Shown piece by piece: positions 55,468 to 64,000 of a stretch of DNA of 64,000 bases. This stretch comes from Stappia sediminis. Its GTDB lineage: Bacteria; Pseudomonadota; Alphaproteobacteria; Rhizobiales; Stappiaceae. The translations under genes and the position numbers were made by a program. Position 1 is the first letter of the stretch; every line of letters begins with the position of its first letter. The DNA lies in contig NZ_WUMV01000009.1 in assembly GCF_009826895.1 (NCBI RefSeq), positions 248,001 to 312,000 on the forward strand, read 5' to 3'. The notes beneath the pieces were generated by a model. The model was not told where the DNA came from. It saw only the letters and a program-made list of their open reading frames with translations, and searched no databases.

Positions 55468-56460
55468 ATGACCGTTCTCGTCACCGGCGGCGCCGGATAC
55501 ATCGGCAGCCACATGGTCTGGGCGTTGAAGGATGCTGGCGAAGCGGTCGTCGTCGTTGATAATCTGGTGACCGGTTTCGACTGGGCGCTTCCGGGCGACG
55601 TATCGCTCGTGCGTGGCGATATCGGCGACATGGCCCTGATCGGCCGCGTCCTGAAGGAATATTCCGTCGATGCGGTAATCCATTTCGCCGGCTCCGTCGT
55701 CGTGCCGGAATCCGTCGCCGATCCGCTTAAATATTATCGCAACAACACCTGCGCCTCCCGCAATCTGATCGAGGCCTGCACCGCAGCCGGCGTCGACAAG
55801 TTCATCTTCTCATCGACCGCCGCCGTTTACGGCGACCCGAAAACCGTTCCGGTGGGCGAGAACGCGCCGCTTGCGCCCTTGTCGCCCTATGGCACGTCGA
55901 AGCTCATGACCGAGCTGATGCTGCGCGACACGGCAGCGGCGCATCCTTTCCGTTACACCGCTCTGCGGTACTTCAATGTTGCCGGCGCCGATCCGGAAGG
56001 GCGCACCGGCCAGTCGACGGCAGGCGCGACCCATCTCATAAAGGTCGCCGGCGAAGCCGCACTCGGCAAACGTGACAGCCTTTCCGTCTTCGGCACGGAC
56101 TATGACACGCCCGACGGTACCGGCGTCCGCGACTACATTCACGTGAGCGATCTCGTCGCCGCCCACAAGCTTGCGCTTGACCGTCTCAAGGACGGTGGGG
56201 AAAGCCTCACCATGAACTGCGGCTACGGGCGCGGTTTCTCCGTGCTTGAGGTTGTCGATACGGTCAGGCGCGTCTCGGGCAAGGACTTCAAGGTCGACAT
56301 GGAAGGCCGGCGCCCCGGCGACAGCCCGAAAGTCGTCGCCGATCCGTCGCTGATCCGTTCCGAGCTCGGCTGGAAGCCCAATCATGACGATCTGGAGGAG
56401 ATCGTAACCCATGCTCTGGCATGGGAGGATAAGTTGTCGAAGCGCAACCGGGCGGAGTGA
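55468..56460 (+). CDS. galE: UDP-glucose 4-epimerase
   Basis: Interconverts UDP-glucose and UDP-galactose (or their N-acetyl forms) for surface polysaccharides. The 330-residue short-chain dehydrogenase fold shows the NAD motif VTGGAGYIGSHMVWAL at the N-terminus, the catalytic Ser-Thr in FSSTAAVYGDP and the YxxxK motif in LSPYGTSKLMTEL. The RDYIHVSDLVAAHKLAL and GRRPGDSPKVVADPS segments are typical of GalE. It follows glmU closely. Confidence 0.95.
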   Translation: MTVLVTGGAGYIGSHMVWALKDAGEAVVVVDNLVTGFDWALPGDVSLVRGDIGDMALIGRVLKEYSVDAVIHFAGSVVVPESVADPLKYYRNNTCASRNLIEACTAAGVDKFIFSSTAAVYGDPKTVPVGENAPLAPLSPYGTSKLMTELMLRDTAAAHPFRYTALRYFNVAGADPEGRTGQSTAGATHLIKVAGEAALGKRDSLSVFGTDYDTPDGTGVRDYIHVSDLVAAHKLALDRLKDGGESLTMNCGYGRGFSVLEVVDTVRRVSGKDFKVDMEGRRPGDSPKVVADPSLIRSELGWKPNHDDLEEIVTHALAWEDKLSKRNRAE

Positions 56461-56608
56461 ACTTATCCCCGCGCCCCGGCGTCGAGTTACGCTCCTCGCA
56501 TCGAAGACCGGAAGTTGAATTCGTGCCGGATTTCTCCGGAATTAAAATCACCCTGGAAATCACCCTGGAAATCACCTGAATTCCATCAATTCGCCGCCTT
56601 GGGAATTT

Positions 56609-57805
56609 TCATCGGCACGCGTCCGGATTCTTGCAGTAATTACAAAGCTCTACGATTGCGCAAACGACGTGATAGAGCGAACTTGCAGGTGCGGGTTCGG
56701 AAATGAAACTGCCGTCCGCCAGCATCCTGTCGCGGTAAAGCCCCCTCACCGGCACGTCGAAAAACCGCTCTAGCGCCTCCACTGCCCTAACGGCAGAAGC
56801 CAGATACCGCTTTCTCTCAGCCCCGGAAGACATTTCGCCCAGCAAAAGTGCGGCTTTCAGCCATTCCGTCTGGCCCCAGAGCCGCGCGACCGGGTCGACG
56901 ACGTTGAAATCGTCGTCGATCGCCATCACGCAGACGCCGCGCTTTTTATCGATGCCGTGACGCTCGCCGATCTCGAACAAGCGCCTTGAAGACGCTAGAG
57001 CTTTTTCGTTTTCGCGCGAACGCCCCCAGCGGGCAAGCAGCCATGCCCACTCGAATTGATGGCCGGGCTCGACCCGCCGTCCGTCGTCGCCCGGCGCGGG
57101 ATTGAAGTCTCCGTCGAAGAATTCCCGGAGAGCCCCTGTTTCCGCAGCGACAAATTTCAACAGCGCCAAGTTTGCGATCTCGTCCGCAAGCTCCCTCCAG
57201 GGCCCTTCCGGTTCCAGCGCTTCCCAGGCGAGCGCTGCCTCGAAGAGATGCATGTGCGGATTGGAACGTAGCGGAAGGACGCGCGGGTTCGCCTCCTCGA
57301 AACCGGCCAGGGGATGCGACAGTCCGTCCCGCAACGCCTGCAGGACGGCTGCTGCGCGCGTCGACATCTCGTCGCGTCTTGAAGGAATTGCCTCTGCCGC
57401 AGTCGCAAGCGCGAACAACGCGAAGGCCTGGTCGTAGATGTCGATGCCATCGTCGACCGGCTCTCCGGACGCATTGACCGACTTGACCGCCAGAGGTCCG
57501 GCGTCAAAGAAGTCGGCGAAATAGCGATCAAGCGCCGAATTGGCGACTTCCCACCAGTTTCCGCTCCAACCGAGGCTTCCTCCGGCAATCACCGAATAGA
57601 TCTGGCGCGGCGGCACCCGGGCTCGGATCGGCCTATCCGCAGGAGCGCCGGTTTCAGGTTCCAAAGCCTCCAGAAACCTTGCCGTTTTGCCGTCGAATCC
57701 GGCTTCGGTCCAGACCGGCAGCGCCTCCTCGCATGTCCATTTTGCCAGCCGGTCCGCCGCCTTCCGCAGCGCCTGCGCCTCGTCTTCGCAAGCCTCGCCC
57801 ATCAT
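56609..57805 (-). CDS. AGE family epimerase/isomerase (mannose-type)
   Basis: A 398-residue (alpha/alpha)6-barrel enzyme related to N-acylglucosamine 2-epimerase and mannose isomerases, recognised by YDQAFALFALATA, RSNPHMHLFEAALAWEALE, GHQFEWAWLLARW and RLWGQTEWLKAALLL; the His residues in these segments line the active site. It follows the phosphomannomutase by three bases, so it is the last gene of a mannose operon (ManC - phosphomannomutase - AGE). I infer mannose-6-phosphate or mannose isomerisation supplying GDP-mannose synthesis. The reading frame starts ATGATG at 57805. Confidence 0.88.
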   Translation of the reverse strand: MMGEACEDEAQALRKAADRLAKWTCEEALPVWTEAGFDGKTARFLEALEPETGAPADRPIRARVPPRQIYSVIAGGSLGWSGNWWEVANSALDRYFADFFDAGPLAVKSVNASGEPVDDGIDIYDQAFALFALATAAEAIPSRRDEMSTRAAAVLQALRDGLSHPLAGFEEANPRVLPLRSNPHMHLFEAALAWEALEPEGPWRELADEIANLALLKFVAAETGALREFFDGDFNPAPGDDGRRVEPGHQFEWAWLLARWGRSRENEKALASSRRLFEIGERHGIDKKRGVCVMAIDDDFNVVDPVARLWGQTEWLKAALLLGEMSSGAERKRYLASAVRAVEALERFFDVPVRGLYRDRMLADGSFISEPAPASSLYHVVCAIVELCNYCKNPDACR

Positions 57806-57808
57806 TCC

Positions 57809-59308
57809 TCAAAGCGTCTGGTTGTATTCGCCGACTTCCGGATTTTCGCGCAAAACAGCGTCGACCGCCTTGAACATTTCCTTGAGCCTTGCCTCGGAAA
57901 CCGGGCTTTCCACAACGACCACCAGTTCCGGCTTGTTGGAGGAAGCGCGCACCAGGCCCCATGTCCCGTCGTCCGCGACGACACGAACGCCGTTCACAGT
58001 CACGAGTTCCGCAATTTTGTGGCTGGCGACCGTTTCGCCGTTTGCCTGCATTGCCTCGAAACGTGCGACGACGCGCTCGATCACGTCGTATTTGATCTCG
58101 TCGTCGCAATGCGGCGACATTGTCGGCGAGCCCCAGGTCTTGGGCAGGGCACGGCGAAGATCGGCCATCGTCCTGTCCGGGTTGCGGTCGAGCATGTCGA
58201 GCACCGCTATCGCCGAGACAAGGCCGTCGTCATAGCCGCGCCCGATCGGCCGGTTGAAGAAATAGTGGCCGGATTTCTCGAACCCGACGATGGCGTCAAG
58301 CTCCGTCACGCGCCGCTTGATATAGGAGTGGCCGGTCTTCCAGTAGTCGGTCGTTGCCCCGTTTTCGGCAAGCACCGGATCGGTTTTGAAAAGGCCCGTC
58401 GACTTTACGTCGGCAACGAAGGTGCAGCCCGGATGAAGTGCGGAGATGTCACGCGCTAGCATGACGCCTACCTTGTCGGCGAAAATCTCCTCACCCTCGT
58501 TGTCGACGACGCCACAACGGTCTCCGTCGCCGTCGAAGCCGAGGCCGACCTCCGCGCCAGTCTCCAGCACCTTGTCACGCAGCGCGTGCAACATCCTAAG
58601 GTCTTCAGGGTTCGGGTTGTAGCGCGGGAAGGTGTGATCGAGTTCGCAGTCTAGCGGGATGACCTCCGCGCCCAGCGCCTCCAACACCTTCGGCGCGAAC
58701 GCGCCCGCCGTCCCGTTGCCGCAGGCCGCTACAACCTTGATCGGGCGCTTGAGCTTCGGCCGGTCCGTCAGGTCCTTCATGTAGACCTCGCGGAAATTCT
58801 CGACGTAGCGGTATCCACCGCCGTCGCGCGTTACGTATTCGCTGTTGAGGACGATCTCCTTCAGCCGGCCCATCTCGTCCGGGCCGAAGGTCAATGGCCG
58901 TTCGATACCCATTTTCACGCCGGTCCAGCCGTTGTCGTTATGCGAGGCGGTGATCATGGCAACCGCCGGTAAGTCCAGCGCGAACTGGGCGAAATAAGCC
59001 ATCGGCGACAGCGCAAGCCCGATGTCATGCACCTGGATGCCCGCCACCATCAGCCCGTTGACGACGGCCATCTTGATCGCGCCGGAATAGCTTCTGAAAT
59101 CATGGCCAACGACGATATCCGGCCGCACGCCGCGTTCATGCATCAAGGTACCGACGCCGAGGCCCAGCGCCTGCATCCCCATCAGGTTGATTTCCTTTTC
59201 GAAAAGCCAGCGCGCATCGTACTCGCGAAAGCCCGTCGGCTTCACCAGTGGCGTTGATTCATAGGCATAGGTGTTGGGGGAAAGCTTGGCTACGGGCTGC
59301 GGAAACAT
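57809..59308 (-). CDS. Phosphomannomutase/phosphoglucomutase
   Basis: Converts mannose 6-phosphate to mannose 1-phosphate. The 499-residue protein has the phosphoserine loop VAMITASHNDNGWTG (about residue 110), the metal loop GFDGDGDRCGVVD (about residue 253), the sugar loop VGFEKSGHYFF and the phosphate loop LVRASSNKPELVVVVES near the end; all four landmarks are intact. The start at 59308 (MFPQPVAKLSPNTYAYESTP) is preferred to 59368. It lies 74 bases after the ManC gene and three before the AGE gene. Confidence 0.93.
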   Translation of the reverse strand: MFPQPVAKLSPNTYAYESTPLVKPTGFREYDARWLFEKEINLMGMQALGLGVGTLMHERGVRPDIVVGHDFRSYSGAIKMAVVNGLMVAGIQVHDIGLALSPMAYFAQFALDLPAVAMITASHNDNGWTGVKMGIERPLTFGPDEMGRLKEIVLNSEYVTRDGGGYRYVENFREVYMKDLTDRPKLKRPIKVVAACGNGTAGAFAPKVLEALGAEVIPLDCELDHTFPRYNPNPEDLRMLHALRDKVLETGAEVGLGFDGDGDRCGVVDNEGEEIFADKVGVMLARDISALHPGCTFVADVKSTGLFKTDPVLAENGATTDYWKTGHSYIKRRVTELDAIVGFEKSGHYFFNRPIGRGYDDGLVSAIAVLDMLDRNPDRTMADLRRALPKTWGSPTMSPHCDDEIKYDVIERVVARFEAMQANGETVASHKIAELVTVNGVRVVADDGTWGLVRASSNKPELVVVVESPVSEARLKEMFKAVDAVLRENPEVGEYNQTL

Positions 59309-59382
59309 GAACTTTCCCACGGTTGAGGAAGGATGGAAGGGAACTCGTATTCTTCGGCAATTAGGCACTCAAATTGGAGATT

Positions 59383-60792
59383 TTACGAAGCGCCCTCTCC
59401 ACCATCGTGCCGGGTAATGTCCTCTTCGCTGATATGCGCGCCAGACTGGACCTCGATCAGGCGTGCGGGAATGAGGCCGGGATTGGCGAGCCTGTGGTGC
59501 GCTCCGATCGGAACGAAGGCCGACTGGTTTTCCGAAAGAAACCGTTTGACGCCTTCGATCTCGATTTCCAGCGTACCGGAAACCACGACCCAATGTTCCG
59601 CGCGGTGAACATGACTTTGCAAGGAGAGACTCTTGCCAGGCTTAATTTCTATTTCCTGAACATGGTATCGCGCATCGGTCGCGATTTCCTCGCGCCAGCC
59701 CCACGGTCGGTAGACACGGCGGTGACGTTGCGTTTCACGACGTTTGTCACTGTCGAGCCGCTGTACGATCGCCTTGACGTCTTCCGCCTTGTCCTTCGCA
59801 GCGACCAGGACGGCGTCCTTGGTGGAAACGACCATGACGTCCTTCAGCCCCAACATCGCGACGACCGCGTCGTCGGAAACGACCAGATTGTCGCTTGCAT
59901 CGACGAAGAGCGCTTCGCCCAGTGCGCTGTTTCCGGCGTCGTCCTTGTCCAGGATTTCCCAGACGGCGGACCATGCGCCAAGATCGCTCCATTGCGGATC
60001 CATCGGCACGCAGGCGATATTGCCGGCCCGTTCCATGATCGCATAGTCGATCGATATGTTGTCGGCCTTTGCGAAGGCATCCGCATCCAATCGCAAGAAG
60101 TCGAGGTCTACGCGCCCGCTTTCATAAGCCTTGCATACCGCTTCGAGAACGCCGGGCGCATGCTCGCCGAAAGCATGCAACATCGTGCGCGCCGAAAACA
60201 GAAAAATGCCGGAATTCCAGACGTGGTCTCCGGACGCCAGAAAGGCTCCCGCCCGCGCCTCATCCGGCTTCTCGACGAATGCCGCGACGTCGAATACACC
60301 GCCCGCACCCGCACCCAGGCGGATATATCCATAACCCGTGTGTGCCCTGTCCGGCGTGATGCCGAACGTGACGATCCGGCCTGCCTCCGCCGCCGGGCGC
60401 GCGGTCTCTACCGCCTTTAAAAAAGCATCCGTATCCCGGATGAGGTGGTCCGAAGGCAGAAGCACGACCAGCGCGTCCTTGGCCACTTCACTGGCCACAA
60501 GCGCCGCAAGCGCAGCAGGTGCCGCCGTATTGCGCCCGAACGGTTCCAGGACGATCGCCCTCGGCTCAACACCCGCTTCGCCCAACTGTTCGCCGGCCAT
60601 GAAGCGATGCGCCTCGTTGGCGATCACGAGCGGCGCGGAAAACGCTTCCCCGGACACGCGCTCGACCGTTTTCTGAAACAGGCTTTCGCCCCCGAAAATG
60701 CGCAGGAACTGCTTGGGCATTGTCTGGCGCGACAAGGGCCACAAACGCGAGCCAGCGCCACCGGACAGGATGCAAGGGATGATGGCGCTCAA
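59383..60792 (-). CDS. Mannose-1-phosphate guanylyltransferase / mannose-6-phosphate isomerase
   Basis: Makes GDP-mannose from mannose 1-phosphate, with a second C-terminal isomerase module. The 469-residue protein opens with IPCILSGGAGSRLWPLSRQT then MPKQFLRI (nucleotidyltransferase loop), VLLPSDHLIRD, FVEKPDEA and SIDYAIMER, and ends in a cupin domain with PGKSLSLQSHVHRAEHWVVV and VSGTLEIEIEG. It heads the mannose operon on this strand. A typical bifunctional AlgA/ManC protein, likely for capsule or O-antigen. Confidence 0.95.
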   Translation of the reverse strand: MSAIIPCILSGGAGSRLWPLSRQTMPKQFLRIFGGESLFQKTVERVSGEAFSAPLVIANEAHRFMAGEQLGEAGVEPRAIVLEPFGRNTAAPAALAALVASEVAKDALVVLLPSDHLIRDTDAFLKAVETARPAAEAGRIVTFGITPDRAHTGYGYIRLGAGAGGVFDVAAFVEKPDEARAGAFLASGDHVWNSGIFLFSARTMLHAFGEHAPGVLEAVCKAYESGRVDLDFLRLDADAFAKADNISIDYAIMERAGNIACVPMDPQWSDLGAWSAVWEILDKDDAGNSALGEALFVDASDNLVVSDDAVVAMLGLKDVMVVSTKDAVLVAAKDKAEDVKAIVQRLDSDKRRETQRHRRVYRPWGWREEIATDARYHVQEIEIKPGKSLSLQSHVHRAEHWVVVSGTLEIEIEGVKRFLSENQSAFVPIGAHHRLANPGLIPARLIEVQSGAHISEEDITRHDGGEGAS

Positions 60793-60902
60793 GTCTGCTT
60801 GCTCCGGTTCGAGGGCAGAATGGTTCGTAGCACTAAATGAATCACCAGGTGATCCTCAGAAGCTTATACAAACTCGTGCGCCGAAAGCCAAAATACAGCG
60901 GG

Positions 60903-61173
60903 CCTAGGGTCAGGACCTATTAAATTGAGGAAAATGGTATGAGCCAATTTGGTTGGATACGAGGAGCAAAGACGCAGGAAACCGTCTGGTTTTCAAGGCT
61001 TTTCGACAAAGTAGCCGGCCAAATCGGCCATATCTGTACAGACACCGAAACGGCTTCGACCTGCCTTGTCGAAGCGCTTGGCCGGGTAGTCAACCCGCCC
61101 CGCGCCCTTCTCCTAGCATCTCTTTGCCGTTTCAGGTGCCATTTCCGTCAATTTAATAGGTCCTGACCCTAGG
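60903..61173. mobile_element. MITE-like element, 271 bp, with 26-bp perfect terminal inverted repeats
   Basis: CCTAGGGTCAGGACCTATTA and the six bases after it (60903-60928) recur as an exact inverted copy at 61148-61173; similarity runs on to about 35 bp with two mismatches. CTAG at each tip fits the YTAR target duplication of IS5-group elements. The interior has only short frames (for example 60939-61166) without transposase motifs, so it is non-autonomous or a deletion remnant. It separates the mannose operon from the reductive dehalogenase gene. Confidence 0.85.
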
Positions 61174-61212
61174 CGCTTCGCTCTCATCCAGCTGGTGCTT
61201 CAGGACTTCGGA

Positions 61213-63984
61213 TCAAAGATCGATGGTAATGACACCGCCGGATTCAGCTGCGCGCGACTGGCAAAGGATCATCGTCGTCTCGCGCTGCTTTTTCGACAGA
61301 ACGAAATCGCGATGTTCCACATCGCCGGAAAGAACACCACACTGGCAGACGCCGCAAAGCCCGTCGGAGCATTTGATGTCGACCGGAAAGCCCCTTTCCA
61401 CCAAAGCGTCGGCGCCAGTGACGTCCGCGGGCACCTCGATGTCGACATCCGACCTGGCGAGGCGCAGAACGAACGGGTGGTTCTCGTAATCCGGCTGTTC
61501 CGGCACGGAGAAATATTCAAGATGCCGTGCTTCTTCGGGGAAGCCGGCATGTTCGGCGGCCTCTATAACGGAATTCATGTAGCGGTCGGGCCCGCAGGTA
61601 TAGACGTGCCAGCCCTTCTGATAACCTTCCAGGACCGCAGCAAGATCGGCTCTCGTCCCCTCGTCGGAAAGGTGCAGCGTTACCCTGTCTGCCCAGGGAA
61701 AGCCTGCAAGGTCATCAAGATAGCCCGCCGTATTCCGAGACTTAGCCGAATAGTGCAGCTCGAAGTCGGCGCCCAGCGCGTGCAGCCGGTGCGCCATGGC
61801 GATCATCGGCGTAATGCCGATACCGCCGCCCATCAGGAAAGTTTTCGCCGCCGTCTCGTCGAGCGGGAAATGATTGATCGGCTTTGAGATGAATATCTTT
61901 CGCCCCTCGGCGAATATGCGATGCAAGAGCTTCGACCCGCCCTTGCCGGCGTCCTCGCGCAAGACGCCGATCTGATATTTCGTGCGGTCCGCCGGGTCTC
62001 CAGACAGCGAATACTGCCGCAGGAACTCCGGCGCGACGACGATGTCGATATGGGCTCCCGCCGCCCATTCCGGCAACGGCGAGCCATCAATCGAAACCAG
62101 ATCGTATTTGGCGACGTCATCGGTCATATGCTCGGCTTTCGCCACCTTCACGCGGATGACGGGCGCATCGCCTTCGATGCGGTATTCATGCGCCAGACCA
62201 TCCGTTTCGCCGCGCTCAAGCCGTGCCTTGTATTCTTCAGCCGTTATCAATGCCTGATAAGCCTCGATCCCTTTTTCCCGGTCCATGGGAAAGGGAAACG
62301 GCCAGGGGTGCGGGGCGAGATTTGCCGGATAAACGGCGAGCGTCTGGTCTTCATATTTCAGAACGAGGTCGCGCTGCAGGTCGCGCGCGTTGACGGACGC
62401 TTTCGCCGGACGGTAACCGCCGTCGTCCGAAATCTCTATGTCCCACCACCACTTCTTGATCGCGTTCAGGCCGCCATTGCCGACCATATCGTCAAGCTTC
62501 GCGAGATAGGGAGCAGCAGCGGGAATGTTCATCGCCGCCCAGCGGAACGGGCGTTCCGCAAACAGACCTTCCAGGTTCCACGGGCAGGTTTTCATGCAGC
62601 GCCCGCACATCGCCCCACCTTGCGTAGTGATGCGGTAGGTCGCGCATTTCTGGCTGTCTGACTTCCATATCTCATAGCCGTTGAACATCAGCTTCGGGCC
62701 GGCCGTGATCGCGCCTGACGGGCATTCGCGCGCGCATTTGTTGCAGGCCTCGCAAAAGGCCTGCATGCCGAAGTCGATCGGCTTGTCATGGGCAAGCGGA
62801 AGGTCCGTCGTCACCACGCCCGACTTCAGGCGCGGGCCGAGATAGGGGTTCAGGATCACTTCGCCGATACGGCTGACCTCGCCAAGCCCGGAAAGAAGCA
62901 GAAGCGGCGGCTGCAGCACTTCGCCATCGAGTACCGTATGCGCCTTCGCCTTGTAGCCGAGGTTGCGGATCTGCTTCGCGATCACTCCGCCAAGCAGGGA
63001 AAACCGCAGATAGGCCCGCATGGACTGGGCGACCGATATCCAATCGTCGCCCGAAGCGCCCTCCATCGTCTCGTAGCCCTGATCGATGATCATGGAGATC
63101 GCCTGGTCGTGCGGCGGATCTATCGGCTCTCCCACGGCATCGTGCGAATACCAGGCCCAATCCGGACAGCGAGAGATGCCGACGGCGTCAACACCGAGAA
63201 AATAGCTTGCAGCCTTTATCCGCTCCGCATCACGAACCGGGTCGCGCCCGTCGCGCGCCACATCAGGCTCGGGATCGCCGTCCTGCAGGAGAACGAATGC
63301 GCCAAGCGCTCTCCTCTGCGCCATGGAGGGGGCGGATTTTCGCGCGTAATGCCCGTTCTTGGCACCTTCCTGAACGGCCTTTCCCATATCGCCGAATTGC
63401 GCGCGTGCGAACATGTCGGTGCGCTTCGGCACGCGGGCGACGCGTTGCTCGTCGATGAAGGTGGTGGGCTTTTCCACCCGCCTGAGCTTCTCGAAGGGAT
63501 GCTGCCCGTCGATATAGCGGCGGGTTGAGAAAGCCTCCCGATTGAAGGCGTTCCTGGCAAAACCCTTGCCCATCCACCATGCGGGACCTTTGGTCGTGAA
63601 CCATGGCTGTTCGGCAAGGCTTGCCAGCGGCTTGTCCGCCGCAAGCTCGAATTGCGTGGTTACGGCGGCGATGCCGAACCGGCTTCCGATATAGGGATTT
63701 ACGACTTCGCCTGCTTCCGCGGAAGCAAGGCCGGCGGCAACGGCAAGACGATTGAGATCGACATCCGACGACGTGCCGGTGTGCGCGCGGGACTCGTATC
63801 CGAGAAGCCGCAAATAATTGGCGATGACGACCGCCGTTTCGGACGCCCGCAGGCATGCGCGCGCTTCCTGCGCATCCATGATCCAGTCCGCACCCGGTTC
63901 ATCGGCTTTCGGATCGCGCGGAAATTCGTAGAGGAACACGATCGCATGCGTCTGCCCGGCGATAGTCGTCGGCGGCGCTTCCAT
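61213..63984 (-). CDS. Self-sufficient (NAD(P)H-dependent) reductive dehalogenase
   Basis: A cobalamin enzyme that removes halogen from an aromatic, fused to its own reductase. In order over 923 residues: an N-terminal segment resembling a degenerate dehalogenase B12-fold (about 45-125), the catalytic B12 domain (about 280-400, RFSLLGGVIAKQIRNLGYKA), two 4Fe-4S sites (CEACNKCARECP about 410 and CGRCMKTCPW about 460), a flavin/NAD(P)H reductase (YSLSGDP, MGGGIGITPMIAM about 718), and a 2Fe-2S domain with CSDGLCGVCQCG (about 875). There is no Tat signal, unlike respiratory enzymes. This matches the cytosolic catabolic class (BhbA, NpRdhA). The frame is open to the window edge, so the start may lie beyond 63984. 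Confidence 0.9.
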   Translation of the reverse strand: MEAPPTTIAGQTHAIVFLYEFPRDPKADEPGADWIMDAQEARACLRASETAVVIANYLRLLGYESRAHTGTSSDVDLNRLAVAAGLASAEAGEVVNPYIGSRFGIAAVTTQFELAADKPLASLAEQPWFTTKGPAWWMGKGFARNAFNREAFSTRRYIDGQHPFEKLRRVEKPTTFIDEQRVARVPKRTDMFARAQFGDMGKAVQEGAKNGHYARKSAPSMAQRRALGAFVLLQDGDPEPDVARDGRDPVRDAERIKAASYFLGVDAVGISRCPDWAWYSHDAVGEPIDPPHDQAISMIIDQGYETMEGASGDDWISVAQSMRAYLRFSLLGGVIAKQIRNLGYKAKAHTVLDGEVLQPPLLLLSGLGEVSRIGEVILNPYLGPRLKSGVVTTDLPLAHDKPIDFGMQAFCEACNKCARECPSGAITAGPKLMFNGYEIWKSDSQKCATYRITTQGGAMCGRCMKTCPWNLEGLFAERPFRWAAMNIPAAAPYLAKLDDMVGNGGLNAIKKWWWDIEISDDGGYRPAKASVNARDLQRDLVLKYEDQTLAVYPANLAPHPWPFPFPMDREKGIEAYQALITAEEYKARLERGETDGLAHEYRIEGDAPVIRVKVAKAEHMTDDVAKYDLVSIDGSPLPEWAAGAHIDIVVAPEFLRQYSLSGDPADRTKYQIGVLREDAGKGGSKLLHRIFAEGRKIFISKPINHFPLDETAAKTFLMGGGIGITPMIAMAHRLHALGADFELHYSAKSRNTAGYLDDLAGFPWADRVTLHLSDEGTRADLAAVLEGYQKGWHVYTCGPDRYMNSVIEAAEHAGFPEEARHLEYFSVPEQPDYENHPFVLRLARSDVDIEVPADVTGADALVERGFPVDIKCSDGLCGVCQCGVLSGDVEHRDFVLSKKQRETTMILCQSRAAESGGVITIDL

Positions 63985-64000
63985 GGACTCCTTCAGGTCC

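Noticed and set aside
60939-61166. 75-codon frame inside the MITE-like element
   Set aside because: No transposase motif; it ends inside the terminal repeat and is likely fortuitous.

Overview
The window is about 60% GC and reads as a chromosome segment of an alphaproteobacterium, most likely of the Hyphomicrobiales (a Phyllobacteriaceae-like, possibly marine genus). This is inferred from gene content and protein style: an rpiA/gph neighbourhood, a GlxA-type regulator, a soxBDAG operon, DUF1488 and MttB/corrinoid genes. The genus cannot be fixed from sequence alone.

Left part (1-5500): the 5' end of rpiA, a soluble chemoreceptor carrying a PilZ domain, a phosphoglycolate phosphatase, a glycosyltransferase-like gene, a sulfotransferase and a tRNA-Val(CAC).

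CRISPR part (5947-15012, all on the minus strand): cas3, a 310-bp gap, then cas5-cas8c-cas7-cas4-cas1-cas2, leader and a 12-repeat type I-C array. The gap is the most interesting stretch. It holds, in transcription order, (i) a TTC-flanked site, (ii) a likely promoter, (iii) a 33-codon gene for a one-helix membrane peptide with a perfect Shine-Dalgarno, and (iv) a diverged CRISPR repeat that keeps the hairpin and the 5'-handle. The bases after that repeat match the TTC-flanked site at positions 1-5, 7-11 and 13-15, with mismatches only at 6 and 12. This is the pattern expected for Cascade guided by a crRNA-like RNA, so I read the gap as a CRISPR-regulated toxin-antitoxin (CreTA-like) module in a type I-C locus. 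An 11-bp inverted repeat also pairs the region just before the pseudo-repeat with the cas5 ribosome binding site.

Methylamine part (17160-48615): a GlxA/GbdR-like regulator, formate-THF ligase, a corrinoid protein, DUF1638, a small 'virulence factor' protein, an MTHFR, a pterin methyltransferase, a corrinoid-activating ASKHA protein, a homocysteine methyltransferase, a dimethylglycine dehydrogenase-like enzyme, a non-pyrrolysine MttB, an ABC importer, creatinase and the four-subunit sarcosine oxidase. Together these can import quaternary amines, strip methyl groups stepwise (betaine to dimethylglycine to sarcosine to glycine; creatine to sarcosine) and pass them to tetrahydrofolate and homocysteine.

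Right part (48824-64000): an iron alcohol dehydrogenase, a frameshifted alpha/beta hydrolase, a transglutaminase-like protein, DUF1488, an AT-rich gene-poor stretch, glmU, galE, a mannose operon (ManC, phosphomannomutase, AGE epimerase), a 271-bp MITE-like element, and a self-sufficient reductive dehalogenase fused to its own flavin/2Fe-2S reductase, open at the window edge.
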